From: Anaerolineae bacterium
Lineage (GTDB): Bacteria; Chloroflexota; Anaerolineae; Aggregatilineales; Phototrophicaceae
Length of the DNA stretch: 64,000 nt
Direction: 5' to 3'
NCBI GenBank assembly: GCA_022820665.1
Contig: JAJEFB010000022.1
Span: 1 to 64,000 of the forward strand
Part shown: piece by piece, positions 35,287 through 45,624 of the stretch
Numbering within the stretch: position 1 is the first letter of the stretch
Layout of the letters: each line of letters opens with the position of its first letter
Program-made: the position numbers and the translations under genes
The notes under the pieces: generated by a model
The model's input: only the letters and a program-made list of their open reading frames with translations
Databases searched by the model: none
What the model was told of the DNA's origin: nothing

Positions 35287-35322
35287 ACCGACAGCTAGCA
35301 TTCCCTAGCGCAATTGTTGTAG

Positions 35323-35363
35323 CGGGATGTGTCGCGAGGGAGCGGCGCATCCCGTTTGTTTTT
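35323..35363 (+). terminator. Terminator between aapJ and the permease genes
   Basis: CGGGATGTG and CGCATCCCG form a 9-bp stem (one G-T pair) around a 14-base loop, followed by TTTGTTTTT. It probably stops most transcripts after aapJ, giving more binding protein than permease. Confidence 0.75.
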
Positions 35364-35427
35364 CACCGAAACGGGCGGTCAATTCGTTACGGGCGTAACA
35401 GATTCTGGCGCCCGCAACTATAAATAT

Positions 35428-35456
35428 TTGTCTAATTGTCCGCTTTTGCTTACAAT
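35428..35456 (+). promoter_or_regulatory. Promoter of the permease/ATPase genes
   Basis: TTGTCT (35428-35433), 17-base spacer, TACAAT (35451-35456), about 60 bases before the aapQ start codon. Confidence 0.55.
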
Positions 35457-35515
35457 ATACAGAGATAAAATTCTTGTTGTAAAAATATCAATTCCGCATG
35501 CTTGGGGAGTTACCG

Positions 35516-37030
35516 ATGCAGATGCGCGCCGAGACGCCGGGTGAGAACGTTCTGCCCGCTGTTTTCCGGGACGGCAGGATCTTACAGGGAATCGCTCAAC
35601 TCTGTTTTGTTCTCATTGTGGTTCTGGTGTTGAACGATCTCAGTACGCGCATCACTACCGCGCTGGAAGCGACCAACCAGTCCCCCAATTTTGAATTTCT
35701 GCAAAATCGCGCCGGTTTCGGTATCGCGGATTCCGGCGACTATCAGTCAAGCGACCGCTATATTGACGCCTTCCGGGTCGGCTTCATCAACACCTTGCGC
35801 GTTGTCTTGCTTGGCTTGGCCGCCACGACAGCGATCGGCATTATGGTCGGTATATTCCTGTTGAGCCGCAATTACCTGGTTCGGACCATATCGCGAGCCT
35901 ATGTCGAAGTGCTGCGCAATACGCCGGTCCTGTTGCAAATTATCGCCTGGTTCTTCATCGCTATTTTTGCCTTGCCGCCGCAACAGGATGCGATCGCCTT
36001 TCCGATAGAAGGCATTCGCAGCTTGCCTTTGCTGCAATATGCCCTGTCCTTGTTCATCATTTTTGTCATCTGGCAATACAGCGGCGGCTTGCGCAACCTG
36101 ATCTGGCGCACGCGCATACGACAAGGCGGCATTGCCATTGTGGTTTTGGTCAATCTCTTGGGAATCGTGCTGGTGGGCGCCGGCAGCCCACTGGAATTCC
36201 GCCCAGGCCTCTACATCAGCATCAAGGGCGTCGCCATCTTCGAGTTGATCCCTTCGTCGATGTTCGGGATCTGGATGGTATTTGTGGTGATAGGCTTGGT
36301 TGTGGCGACGCTCATGTGGCGCTACTTCGCTTATGTCACCGAGTCGACCGGAAAGCCAATTCCCCGCACCCGTTACGCGATTGCTTCGGTCATTGGCTTT
36401 GCGTTGCTCGGGTGGGTGGTCCTGGGTATGCGCCCAACGCCGACGACCATCGCTGTTATTGATGAAGAGCAAGACACCACTGTCGAAATGCCTTACGAGG
36501 ATGCCTTCCAGTCCGGCCTTTTGACCATTGAACAAGAACTGGAGTATACGCGGCAACCGTTGATCTATCGCCCGCCGACCCTGGATCGGCGCGGCCGCAA
36601 TATCGAGACCGGTATCGAGATTTCGCCCTCGTATCTGGCGGTCTTCCTGGGCTTGGTGATTTATACCTCCGCGTTCATAGCCGAAATCGTGCGGGCGGGC
36701 ATTCAGGCTGTTCCCAAGGGACAGCTCGAGGCATCGCGGGCTTTGGGTATTTCTCAAGGAGAGATGCTGCGGCTGATCATCTTGCCGCAGGCGCTGCGCG
36801 TGATTATCCCTCCTTTGGGCAATCAGTATCTCAATCTAGCCAAGAATTCCAGCTTGGCGATCGCGGTGTCCTATACGGATATCTATCAGGTATCGAATAC
36901 CATCATTAATCAGTCGGGGCAATCCGTGACCGGCATTGTGATGATCATGTTTTCCTATCTGTTTATCAGCCTCTCGATCTCGCTGTTGATGAACCTGGTT
37001 AATCAGCGATTTCAATTGGTGACAAGGTAG
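35516..37030 (+). CDS. aapQ: Amino acid ABC transporter permease, AapQ type
   Basis: 504 residues with about 8 membrane segments. The permease core has the EAA loop near the C-terminus (GQLEASRALGISQGEMLRLIILPQ, split here at residue 20 of the motif) and ends with a helix pair. An N-terminal extension and a long extracytoplasmic loop (about 315-380, rich in Thr, Glu and Pro) separate the first and last membrane blocks, as in AapQ/BztB. ATG 35516 is preferred: GGGGAG sits 6 bases upstream, while ATG 35498 has none. It forms the channel with the large permease encoded next. Confidence 0.9.
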   Translation: MQMRAETPGENVLPAVFRDGRILQGIAQLCFVLIVVLVLNDLSTRITTALEATNQSPNFEFLQNRAGFGIADSGDYQSSDRYIDAFRVGFINTLRVVLLGLAATTAIGIMVGIFLLSRNYLVRTISRAYVEVLRNTPVLLQIIAWFFIAIFALPPQQDAIAFPIEGIRSLPLLQYALSLFIIFVIWQYSGGLRNLIWRTRIRQGGIAIVVLVNLLGIVLVGAGSPLEFRPGLYISIKGVAIFELIPSSMFGIWMVFVVIGLVVATLMWRYFAYVTESTGKPIPRTRYAIASVIGFALLGWVVLGMRPTPTTIAVIDEEQDTTVEMPYEDAFQSGLLTIEQELEYTRQPLIYRPPTLDRRGRNIETGIEISPSYLAVFLGLVIYTSAFIAEIVRAGIQAVPKGQLEASRALGISQGEMLRLIILPQALRVIIPPLGNQYLNLAKNSSLAIAVSYTDIYQVSNTIINQSGQSVTGIVMIMFSYLFISLSISLLMNLVNQRFQLVTR

Positions 37031-37037
37031 CCAGACC

Positions 37038-40000
37038 ATGGCGGAAGACAAAGACACAAGCGTCAAGCAATCGATCATCCACTACGACGATGAGCCGACA
37101 AGGCCGCCGCCGAAGCTGGAGGTCGGTTTGCTGGCTTGGCTGCGTCAAAATCTCTTTGGATCGCCGGCGGATATCGTCGTTTCAATCCTTATGTCGATTC
37201 TGGTTTTGGCGCTGGTTATCGGCTTTTTCGATTGGGCGATCCGCTCAGCCAACTGGTTTGCCATCATCAACAACCAGCGCTTGTTCATGATGGAGCGCTT
37301 CGAGCGCAGCCTGGAATGGCGGCTGGCGCTCACCGTACTGTTGTCGGCTTTGCTGACGGGGGTCAGCTTCGCGGCTTGGGCGCGCAAGCCGGTGGTGCGT
37401 ATGCTGACAATCATCACGCTCGCGGCTTTGGTTCTGATGGCTGTCTTGCCGCCGCTGATCAATACGACGATCCCGCAGCCGAAGTCTTATTTGACGTCGG
37501 GCAATATCGACATCATCGACCGCGCCTCGTCGCTGACGCCGCAAAAGAACCTGGCGTTTATCGCGCAAGCGGGGGAGACCGTCTCCATACAATTGGCGCA
37601 GGAAGAGGTTGCCGATGTCGAGACGCTCAGCAATTTGGCGGGATTCTCCGACCGCGCGGCTAACGCCTTGGGCAATGCGGCAAGAAACCGGCTCACGCAG
37701 ATCGAATTGACCCGGCAGACATTCGACCGCATGGTCAGCCGGGAATTGACGGAAGCGCTTGAAGAACGCACGCGGCTAGCCATCCGCACCTTTAGCCGTA
37801 CCAATGACATGCAAGCGTCAACGTTCGAATACATCGGCTATCTCGGCGATTACTTCACGGCTTCCGATGCCTCGATCGCCGAATTAAAAGCCTGGCTCAA
37901 GCGGCTGCGGGATGCGCTCAATGGGCTTGACAATCCCGAAGATGCCATTCAAGCCGCCGCAAGCGCCGTCGACGACGCCGTGGCGAACCTGACGGCGGCG
38001 GACCCAATGACTGCCGAGGCGCGAGCAGCCTTCGCGGAGTTGACGGCGGCGGTTCAAAGCAGCGCCCAGATCGAGGATCTGGGGGAGCAGTTGATCCTGG
38101 ATTTGTCGGAGGATTTGATCGGCCAGCCCGACCAGGCTGACGACAATGAAGATCTCATTCAACCAGTAAAGTGGGAAGAGCAATTCCTGCGGGAAATGTT
38201 TGTTCGCCTGCTGACGCCACAATCGGTGGTCGATATCTACGACTTGGGTCAAACGCCGATGCAGATCGCGATCCACAATGCGGAGACTTTTGAGATATTG
38301 GCGGAGGGCATGGTCAACTGGGCGGTGGAGACAGTCTCCTACCAGATACCGCGCGATGGCTGGTATATCTTGTCGAAGGACGCGGCCGCGGGCGAAACGG
38401 GTACTGGCATCCTGGCGGTACGCGGCATCTTCCCGATCGTCGAGCGCACCTTGAGCGCGTCAGAGTCGCAATTTGTGCGGCTGACCGATAACGAGTTGGA
38501 GATTTTTGGCAGCCGGCCCCAAATCGACGGCAAGGACGCGCCGATCATCGCTTTGATCGACAACCAGTTCCGCGGCTTGCGCGATTTGCCAACCTACCTG
38601 GTGCATTTCATTCCGCTCTTTCTCGAGCAGGTCGAGGTATTGCTGTTGCCGTTTTTTATCACCGTCGCCTGGGGCTATATTCTGGGCAGGGCGCTTGCGC
38701 ATCTGTTAGGCGAGCAGACCCTGTTCAACAGCAACAATAGCCGCGCCACGGTCTTGGCTGCGGCGACATCGCCATTGCTCATCCTGTTGGCGTATTTCGC
38801 GCTTTTGGGCGACACAGGCGCGCTTGACGGCTTGCCGGCAATGATCCTGAGAATCGCTGCGGCATTTGGCACAGTGCTGCTCTTGCAGCGCGTCGAAGCC
38901 TGGCTTAACCGCGCGAATACCGGGGACGAAGCCGAAGCTTCGATTACCAGGTTGCTGATATACGGTTGGGGTATCTACCCCTTTGCTATGTACTTGTTTG
39001 TCTCCGGCGTCGGTGGTTTATCGGGCGCCGCAATTGGCAGCATGGCGGGCGGTTTGATCTGGCTGCTGCTGATGTACTTTATTGGCCTCGGCTTTATGGG
39101 CAACGCGGGATACCTGTTGTTGATCGTCGGATTCTTCCTGCAGATCGCGCAAGGCTATGTCATCAACGTTGTTTGGGAGAACTGGACAGTTGACTCCATC
39201 AGTTCCGTGTTGATCTGGATTGTTTTGGCGATCGTAGGTCTGGGCTTGGGCTTGTTGGGCTTTGCCCGCCGCGGCGGCATTGACGCCAACGCCAAGCGTA
39301 TCGGCTATTTGCTCTCTTGCCTGGTGTTCATATTCATCTTCGCCAATACAAATCTGCTTTCGCTTGGCGGCGACGGCTCCGCCGCGACCTTGGTCGCCGT
39401 CGCCGTGGCTTTGTGGCTGGGCTGGATGTTCTTCAGCGGAACGCTCCATTGGTCTTCAAGTCGCATCATAATTGGATTGCTCTTGATGACGTATTTTTGG
39501 ATGCAGACCTGGACCTCTGTAGATCGCTGGTCAACCATTTATTTCATCATTTGGCTGGGGGCGGGCGCGCTGGCTTTCAAGCGCGGGGAAAGAGCCCAGG
39601 GCGATAAACTCAAATGGAAACGCGATGCCAGCGGTCCGATATTGTATCGCTATCCCGAGCGAATGATGGGCGTGATAGCCCTGGCTTGGTTCATTGTCCT
39701 GCTCATAATCCCCAGCATCGTACTGGGCTTGGATTCGCAAGGCGCGCTGCAGGTATCGCCACAAGATTTGCTGCCGCTTTCCGACAAGCGCCTGTGGGGT
39801 GGATTGATGCTGACGATGCAACTGACGATCCTTGGCATTGGCGCCTCCTTCCCGATTGGCTTGCTGCTGGCGCTGGGACGGCGCAGCAATCTGACTGTCG
39901 TCAAATACACCTGTATCGTCTACATCGAAACGGTTCGCGGCGTGCCATTGATCACCATTCTCTTCATGGCGGTTTTGATGGTTCCGCTGATTGATCCGAC

Positions 40001-40439
40001 GCTGGCGTCGGTGGAAAACGCCGTGCGCGCCTGGGTTGGCATTACCATGTTTAGCGCCGCCTACCTGGCGGAGAATGTCCGCGGCGGCTTGCAGTCCCTG
40101 GACACCGGACAAACCGAAGCCGCGCAGGCAATCGGTTTGTCCGGCTGGCAAACGACGCTTTACATCTTGTTGCCACAAGCCTTGCGCGCTGTGATTCCGG
40201 CGCTGGTCGGACAATTCATCTCCTTGTTCAAAGACACCTCGCTGGTCTTCATCGTTGGCTTGGCAGAGATCACCGGTATAGCGTATCGTGTCGTGGCGCA
40301 GCCGGAGTTCTTGCAGCGGCGGCAAGAGACCTTCTTGTACGTCGCGATCATTTACTTCGTGTTCAGTTACATCATGTCGTATATCAGCCGCCGCGTCGAA
40401 GCGACCGGCTCGGGCGCGGCGCGGGCGCAGCAGTTGTAG
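37038..40439 (+). CDS. aapM: Amino acid ABC transporter permease, AapM type, greatly enlarged
   Basis: 1133 residues against about 380-430 for AapM/BztC. Residues about 44-66, 90-112 and 118-140 are membrane helices. A ~370-residue extracytoplasmic region with helical, acidic character follows (about 145-515). Ten or so further helices occupy about 535-860. The true permease domain is the last ~270 residues (about 865-1130), with the EAA loop at LDTGQTEAAQAIGLSGWQ. The stop of aapQ is 7 bases upstream, and the ATPase gene follows. The added parts have no recognised domain; they may sense a ligand or hold an accessory partner. The Aap assignment rests on the C-terminal domain and neighbours. 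Confidence 0.85.
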   Translation: MAEDKDTSVKQSIIHYDDEPTRPPPKLEVGLLAWLRQNLFGSPADIVVSILMSILVLALVIGFFDWAIRSANWFAIINNQRLFMMERFERSLEWRLALTVLLSALLTGVSFAAWARKPVVRMLTIITLAALVLMAVLPPLINTTIPQPKSYLTSGNIDIIDRASSLTPQKNLAFIAQAGETVSIQLAQEEVADVETLSNLAGFSDRAANALGNAARNRLTQIELTRQTFDRMVSRELTEALEERTRLAIRTFSRTNDMQASTFEYIGYLGDYFTASDASIAELKAWLKRLRDALNGLDNPEDAIQAAASAVDDAVANLTAADPMTAEARAAFAELTAAVQSSAQIEDLGEQLILDLSEDLIGQPDQADDNEDLIQPVKWEEQFLREMFVRLLTPQSVVDIYDLGQTPMQIAIHNAETFEILAEGMVNWAVETVSYQIPRDGWYILSKDAAAGETGTGILAVRGIFPIVERTLSASESQFVRLTDNELEIFGSRPQIDGKDAPIIALIDNQFRGLRDLPTYLVHFIPLFLEQVEVLLLPFFITVAWGYILGRALAHLLGEQTLFNSNNSRATVLAAATSPLLILLAYFALLGDTGALDGLPAMILRIAAAFGTVLLLQRVEAWLNRANTGDEAEASITRLLIYGWGIYPFAMYLFVSGVGGLSGAAIGSMAGGLIWLLLMYFIGLGFMGNAGYLLLIVGFFLQIAQGYVINVVWENWTVDSISSVLIWIVLAIVGLGLGLLGFARRGGIDANAKRIGYLLSCLVFIFIFANTNLLSLGGDGSAATLVAVAVALWLGWMFFSGTLHWSSSRIIIGLLLMTYFWMQTWTSVDRWSTIYFIIWLGAGALAFKRGERAQGDKLKWKRDASGPILYRYPERMMGVIALAWFIVLLIIPSIVLGLDSQGALQVSPQDLLPLSDKRLWGGLMLTMQLTILGIGASFPIGLLLALGRRSNLTVVKYTCIVYIETVRGVPLITILFMAVLMVPLIDPTLASVENAVRAWVGITMFSAAYLAENVRGGLQSLDTGQTEAAQAIGLSGWQTTLYILLPQALRAVIPALVGQFISLFKDTSLVFIVGLAEITGIAYRVVAQPEFLQRRQETFLYVAIIYFVFSYIMSYISRRVEATGSGAARAQQL

Positions 40440-40490
40440 AAATAACCTGGAGGATTTCCCGCCCGGCATACGGGATTGAGGGGGGACATT

Positions 40491-41261
<771 letters not shown>

Positions 41262-41287
41262 TTATCGCTTCTGTAAGATGCGTGAAG

Positions 41288-41323
41288 AAAAAGTCCCCCT
41301 CGCGGCGCGAAAAGGGACTTTTT
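41288..41323. terminator. Bidirectional terminator
   Basis: AAAAAGTCCC and GGGACTTTTT form a 10-bp stem with A-runs and T-runs on both sides. It can serve both the transporter ATPase gene and the convergent DUF3179-DsbA gene. Confidence 0.9.
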
Positions 41324-41331
41324 GAATTGCC

Positions 41332-43041
41332 CTAAGAATCGAGCTTGTCCAATTCCGCTTGTAGCAGTTGACGCAGCAAATCCGGATCCCCGTTAAACAC
41401 CGGTTGCTCGCCTATCAAGAATGTGGGCGTACCGCGGATTCCCAGCGCCTCGCCCCGTTGGTGGTCGAAGCGCACCGTCTCGACATGAATGCCTGACAGA
41501 TAACAGGACCGCAGCGCGTCGGCATCCAGACCGACTTGCGCGCCGATTTCCATCAAGTCCTCGGCGCTCGATTGACCCTGACGCGCCACGGTGAAGAGGG
41601 CATCGTGCATGAGCCAAAACTGCTCCTGACCTTGGTCGAGGGCGCATTGCGCGATTTCGGCGGCGGTTTGACTGTAGCCCGGCAAGACAATCGGCATATC
41701 GCGGTAAATGAAATTCACCTCCCCGTCGAAGGCTTCAATGATGTCATCAACCGCGCCCTGCTCGTGCCAGCGCTTGCAAACGCTGCAGCCGTAAGCGCCG
41801 TACTCGATCAGCGTGACAGGCGCGGCAGGATTGCCCAGGACAGGGTCCAGATACTTGCGCTCGGTCAAGACCATGGTTGCCGGCTCGTGACCGACCAATT
41901 CGGTATCCGGGTAAAAGGCCGCCCAAGCGAACCAGAAGTGTGGGAAAGCATTGATCGAAGGCAACTGAGTGCCGGCGAGCTCGCCCGCAATTGCTGTGCC
42001 GAAGATATTCCAGGTACTGCCCGTCCCTTCGTCGACGATGGCGTCGCCATCGGCGCGAAAGCGCAGCGTCCGCCCGTCAATGGCACGTTCAAACAAACCA
42101 GCCATACCGACGTCGCGCGAGAGATCTATGCTGGCCGCGTCCAGGGCGCTGAAGGCGCCGGGCTGCCAGATCGCCAAGACATCGACATCGCCCACGGTCT
42201 CATTGATCACCCGAGCTTCGGACAAGGCGGCAAAGGGAAAGGCGGCGCGCACATCGCCCAGCGTAACGCCGAGCACGCGTTCCGTGGCAAAGAGCCGACC
42301 GTCCGGCTCGCCAAAAAACAGAAAGGGCCGCGAACTGCTATCGTAATTGACGTAGGGATTCGCGCCATAGAAACGACCGTTCGTCGACAGCACCTCCCCA
42401 TGCGGGTACTGCTCTTTGAATGCGCCGTAGCCCACCAGTTGCGAAGGAACAATGTCCAATAGCGCGCCGGTATGGGCGCCGACGATGCCCTCGCCAGTCA
42501 ATTGCTGCCAAAGACTCTGTGTCAGGTCGTCCCACATGATGAGATCGCTTTTGCGCAGCAAACCGCTTACGCCGAAGCGCAGCACATCATCGCCAACCCG
42601 CCGGTCGAATACGATAGCGCTATTGCACAAGGGACAGAACGTGACAGCGATGGGCGTCTCGCCAAGGGTGTCGTTGGCGATTTCATGGCGCGTCAAGATC
42701 GCCAAAGGATAGGCGCGGGCGACGCCGTCGATTTCAAGCGCAATGACCGGAGACGCGTCTTGCAGCCAGGTATCCGCCAAAGCCAAATCATCAAATGACG
42801 GGTTGTCGATGGGCGGGATGCCGTCGCGGCCGACGCCGCCGGAAATGATCTCGCTGAACACGCCTTCCCGGTGCTGGCAAAGATCCATCAGGTCCCAGAC
42901 CGATTGCCAGTTTTCCAGCACTTCTGGTCTGTCGAAGGGAGCGGGGGGCGTTTCGCAGGTGAGCTGAGCGTGACCAGTCGCCGGGAGCAACAGCGCAACA
43001 AGCGCTAGCATAATCGGGAAAATCTTGCGCATCTCTTGCAT
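41332..43041 (-). CDS. Secreted DUF3179 protein fused to a DsbA-like thioredoxin
   Basis: 569 residues. A signal peptide (about 5-25, IFPIMLALVALLLPATGHAQ) is followed by a DUF3179 domain (about 65-385) with TFCPLCNS (CPLC at 136-139) and GVSG.LRKSDLIMWDD. A DsbA/thioredoxin domain occupies about 395-569, with GAYGCSVCKRWH (CSVC at 419-422) and the cis-Pro loop GTPTFLIG. The C-terminal domain should form or break disulfides outside the cytoplasm. ATG 43041 is preferred (AAAGGA 8 bases upstream); an earlier start would overlap the upstream gene. Last gene of a DUF3179 triplet. Confidence 0.85.
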   Translation of the reverse strand: MQEMRKIFPIMLALVALLLPATGHAQLTCETPPAPFDRPEVLENWQSVWDLMDLCQHREGVFSEIISGGVGRDGIPPIDNPSFDDLALADTWLQDASPVIALEIDGVARAYPLAILTRHEIANDTLGETPIAVTFCPLCNSAIVFDRRVGDDVLRFGVSGLLRKSDLIMWDDLTQSLWQQLTGEGIVGAHTGALLDIVPSQLVGYGAFKEQYPHGEVLSTNGRFYGANPYVNYDSSSRPFLFFGEPDGRLFATERVLGVTLGDVRAAFPFAALSEARVINETVGDVDVLAIWQPGAFSALDAASIDLSRDVGMAGLFERAIDGRTLRFRADGDAIVDEGTGSTWNIFGTAIAGELAGTQLPSINAFPHFWFAWAAFYPDTELVGHEPATMVLTERKYLDPVLGNPAAPVTLIEYGAYGCSVCKRWHEQGAVDDIIEAFDGEVNFIYRDMPIVLPGYSQTAAEIAQCALDQGQEQFWLMHDALFTVARQGQSSAEDLMEIGAQVGLDADALRSCYLSGIHVETVRFDHQRGEALGIRGTPTFLIGEQPVFNGDPDLLRQLLQAELDKLDS

Positions 43042-43064
43042 GATATGTCCTTTGTGATTTACTG

Positions 43065-44180
43065 TTATTCGATCGAGTACAAAATTGTTTCGGGATAAAA
43101 AGCCGCCCAAGCGAACCAGAAATGCGGGTAGGCATGCAATTGCTTGAGTCTGCTGCCCGCCAGGGGACCGTCGGTCGCCTCGCCCCAGATGTTCCAAATA
43201 CTCTCCGTTTCCTGGTCGATGAAACGGCCCGCATCGTGACGGAAGCTCAGCGCTTTGCCCGAAGGCAAGCGCCGGTCATACATCAGCGCCATGCCGACAT
43301 CCTTTGACGAATCGATATCGCCCCCGTCAAGGGCGCTCACCGCGCCGGATTGCCAAAATATCACAATGTCGCGATCCGACACCCTGTCATTGACGACGGG
43401 GCTCCCTTTCAAGGCGCTGAATGCGTACGATATGGCTTGACCGCCGATGACCGCACCCAGCACGCGTTCCGTCGCGAACAGGCGATCGTCAACGGGTCCT
43501 TTGAAGAGAAATGGCTTCGGGTTGCTGTCGTAGCCGATGTAGGGGTTGCGCCCGTAGCCTCCCAGCGGACCGCGCAGCACCTTGCCCGCGGGGTAACGCT
43601 GTTTGAAGACTTCAAAGCTGACCAGTTGCGAGCTTATCATCCGCAGTACATGGCCGCGGTAGCGGCCGACAATGGCTTCGCCAGTGAGTTGCTGCCACCA
43701 AGTCTCCGTGAGATCGTCCCACATGATCAGATCGCTGTAACGCAGATTGCCCGATACCCCAAAACGCAGGACTTTATCGGCGACCCGACGATCGAAGACG
43801 ACGGCGCTATTGCACAGCGGACAGTATGTCACGGCGATCGGAGCACCGCTCACGACATCGTTGACGATCTCGTGGCGGGTCAAAACCTCCAGCGGATAGG
43901 CGCGCGCATCGCCTTCTATTTCCAGCGCGATCACGGGCGACTGCGGCGACAGTTCAACAGCGAGCGCCGCCTCAACAAATATCGGCTCATCTATCGGCGG
44001 GATGCCATCGCGCGGCACTCCGCCCGAGATCACTTCGTCCATGTCAATGGCAGCCATATCGAAGTCGGTTTTCCAGCCGGAACCGCGATCCTGAAACAGC
44101 CCCCGCCCGACCACAATGAAGGCAAGCGCCATCAGCACAAGAGTCGTCAGATCTTTGAAGCGTTTCTTGCGCTTGTTCAC
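43065..44180 (-). CDS. DUF3179 protein, membrane-anchored
   Basis: 371 residues. After a basic start (MNKRKKRFKD), one hydrophobic helix (about 12-31) acts as signal anchor. The remainder is a single DUF3179 domain with VTYCPLCNSAVVFDRR, GVSGNLRYSDLIMWDD and WQQLTGEAIVG. The CPLC pair and the many conserved Trp and Asp are shared by all three neighbours. The family's function is unknown. GTG start 44180, with GGAG 10 bases upstream. Second of the triplet, 23 bases before the thioredoxin fusion. Confidence 0.85.
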   Translation of the reverse strand: MNKRKKRFKDLTTLVLMALAFIVVGRGLFQDRGSGWKTDFDMAAIDMDEVISGGVPRDGIPPIDEPIFVEAALAVELSPQSPVIALEIEGDARAYPLEVLTRHEIVNDVVSGAPIAVTYCPLCNSAVVFDRRVADKVLRFGVSGNLRYSDLIMWDDLTETWWQQLTGEAIVGRYRGHVLRMISSQLVSFEVFKQRYPAGKVLRGPLGGYGRNPYIGYDSNPKPFLFKGPVDDRLFATERVLGAVIGGQAISYAFSALKGSPVVNDRVSDRDIVIFWQSGAVSALDGGDIDSSKDVGMALMYDRRLPSGKALSFRHDAGRFIDQETESIWNIWGEATDGPLAGSRLKQLHAYPHFWFAWAAFYPETILYSIE

Positions 44181-44252
44181 GTCCTCAGAACTCCAATATC
44201 ACCGGACTTGTCTTCCCCCGCGCAATAGCGGACTGGAATGTCCAGCGAGATA

Positions 44253-45422
44253 CTAAATGCCGTAGACTTCAGTTTCCGGGTGGAAAGCGGCCCAGGCAAA
44301 CCAGAAGTGGGGGAAGGCGTCAACCCATTCCAGCTCGCGTCCTTGCAGGTCACCGGCAATCGCTTCTCCGTAAGCGTTCCAGGTTGATCTCGTTTGCTCG
44401 TCAGTGAAGCTGCCATCCTCTTGCCGAATGAAACTCAAGGTTATTCCGTCCAGGGTCGAAAAGTACAATCCAGCGGTGCCTAGATCGGCGGCGTTGTCAA
44501 TGACCGAGTCGCCCAGCGCGCTGGCAACCCCGGCCTGGAAGAATGCCACCACAGGCTTTTCCCCGATTGAGTCATTAATCACCCGTTGCTCACGCAATAT
44601 GGCGAAGGGATAGGCTTTGGCGATGCCATCCACGGTCGCCGCCAACACATGGTCCACCGGCGAGCCGAGCCTGGTGTCGATTTCGCCCCGGAACAGGAAA
44701 GGGCGCCCCGGACGACTGTCGTAATTGCTGTAGGGATTGATGCCATACTGGCGGGAGAAACCGGTATCGCGCGACAGCACCAGTCCTTCAGGATGGCGTT
44801 CGGCAAAGCTGGCGAAGCTGATCACCTGCGAAGGAACGATATCCAAGAGAACGCTGGCATAACTGCCCACGAGTCCCTCGCCGGTCAACTGCTGCCACCA
44901 GGTCTCGCTCTGGCGATCATACATGACCAAATCGCTATTGCGCAGGAATCCGCTGACGCCAAAGTCCAGCGCTTCGCCGTCGACGCGCCGGTCAAACGTG
45001 ATTGAACTGTTGCAAAGCGGGCAAAATGTGACCGCAACCGGAATCCCGGCGATTTCGACATTGGCGATCTCGTGCCACATCAGGATCGCCTGCGGATAGG
45101 CGCGAGCTTCGCCATCAATCTCGACCGCGATCACCGGCGAACGATCGCTCAGCCAGACGGCAGCCTGCGAAACTGGCTCCATACTTGGGTCTGTGAGTGA
45201 AGGTATGCCGTCCTTGGTAGGATTTCCGACCAGAATCTCTTCGAAATCGACAATGCTGTTGCAGAAGTCGGTAGACCAATTAACGGTCCGCAAATGGCGG
45301 GGACTGCAGCTTTCCCGATCCTGCGCCAAGTTTGGAATAAAGCCAAAAACCCAGATGAGTGCGAGAATTGTCGCTACGGGGGCAACTGTAATCAATCCGC
45401 GCTGAACGAGCGCTTTGCGCAT
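44253..45422 (-). CDS. DUF3179 protein, signal-anchored
   Basis: 389 residues. A hydrophobic helix (about 10-30, GLITVAPVATILALIWVFG) anchors or exports it. The DUF3179 domain has VTFCPLCNSSITFDRR, GVSGFLRNSDLVMYD and WQQLTGEGLVG. The ATG has AAAGGA 9 bases upstream. First gene of the triplet; the gap to the next is 72 bases. The 202 bases upstream are shared with the divergent SGNH hydrolase gene. Confidence 0.85.
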   Translation of the reverse strand: MRKALVQRGLITVAPVATILALIWVFGFIPNLAQDRESCSPRHLRTVNWSTDFCNSIVDFEEILVGNPTKDGIPSLTDPSMEPVSQAAVWLSDRSPVIAVEIDGEARAYPQAILMWHEIANVEIAGIPVAVTFCPLCNSSITFDRRVDGEALDFGVSGFLRNSDLVMYDRQSETWWQQLTGEGLVGSYASVLLDIVPSQVISFASFAERHPEGLVLSRDTGFSRQYGINPYSNYDSRPGRPFLFRGEIDTRLGSPVDHVLAATVDGIAKAYPFAILREQRVINDSIGEKPVVAFFQAGVASALGDSVIDNAADLGTAGLYFSTLDGITLSFIRQEDGSFTDEQTRSTWNAYGEAIAGDLQGRELEWVDAFPHFWFAWAAFHPETEVYGI

Positions 45423-45624
45423 GGAAGCGGTCCTTTCCCTAGTACGATCGCTCCAATTGTAGAGAGGTCAGATTACGATACCCTTACACGCGCGTCGCTT
45501 CCGAGCTTGGGGCGCGTTCTTGGTGTCCAGACCGCAGTCGCGGGGGCATTCATCAACATGGGGAATCGACTATAATTGCTATCGGCGTCCCTGACGACTT
45601 AGGCGCCGCGGAGGATAATCTCAC

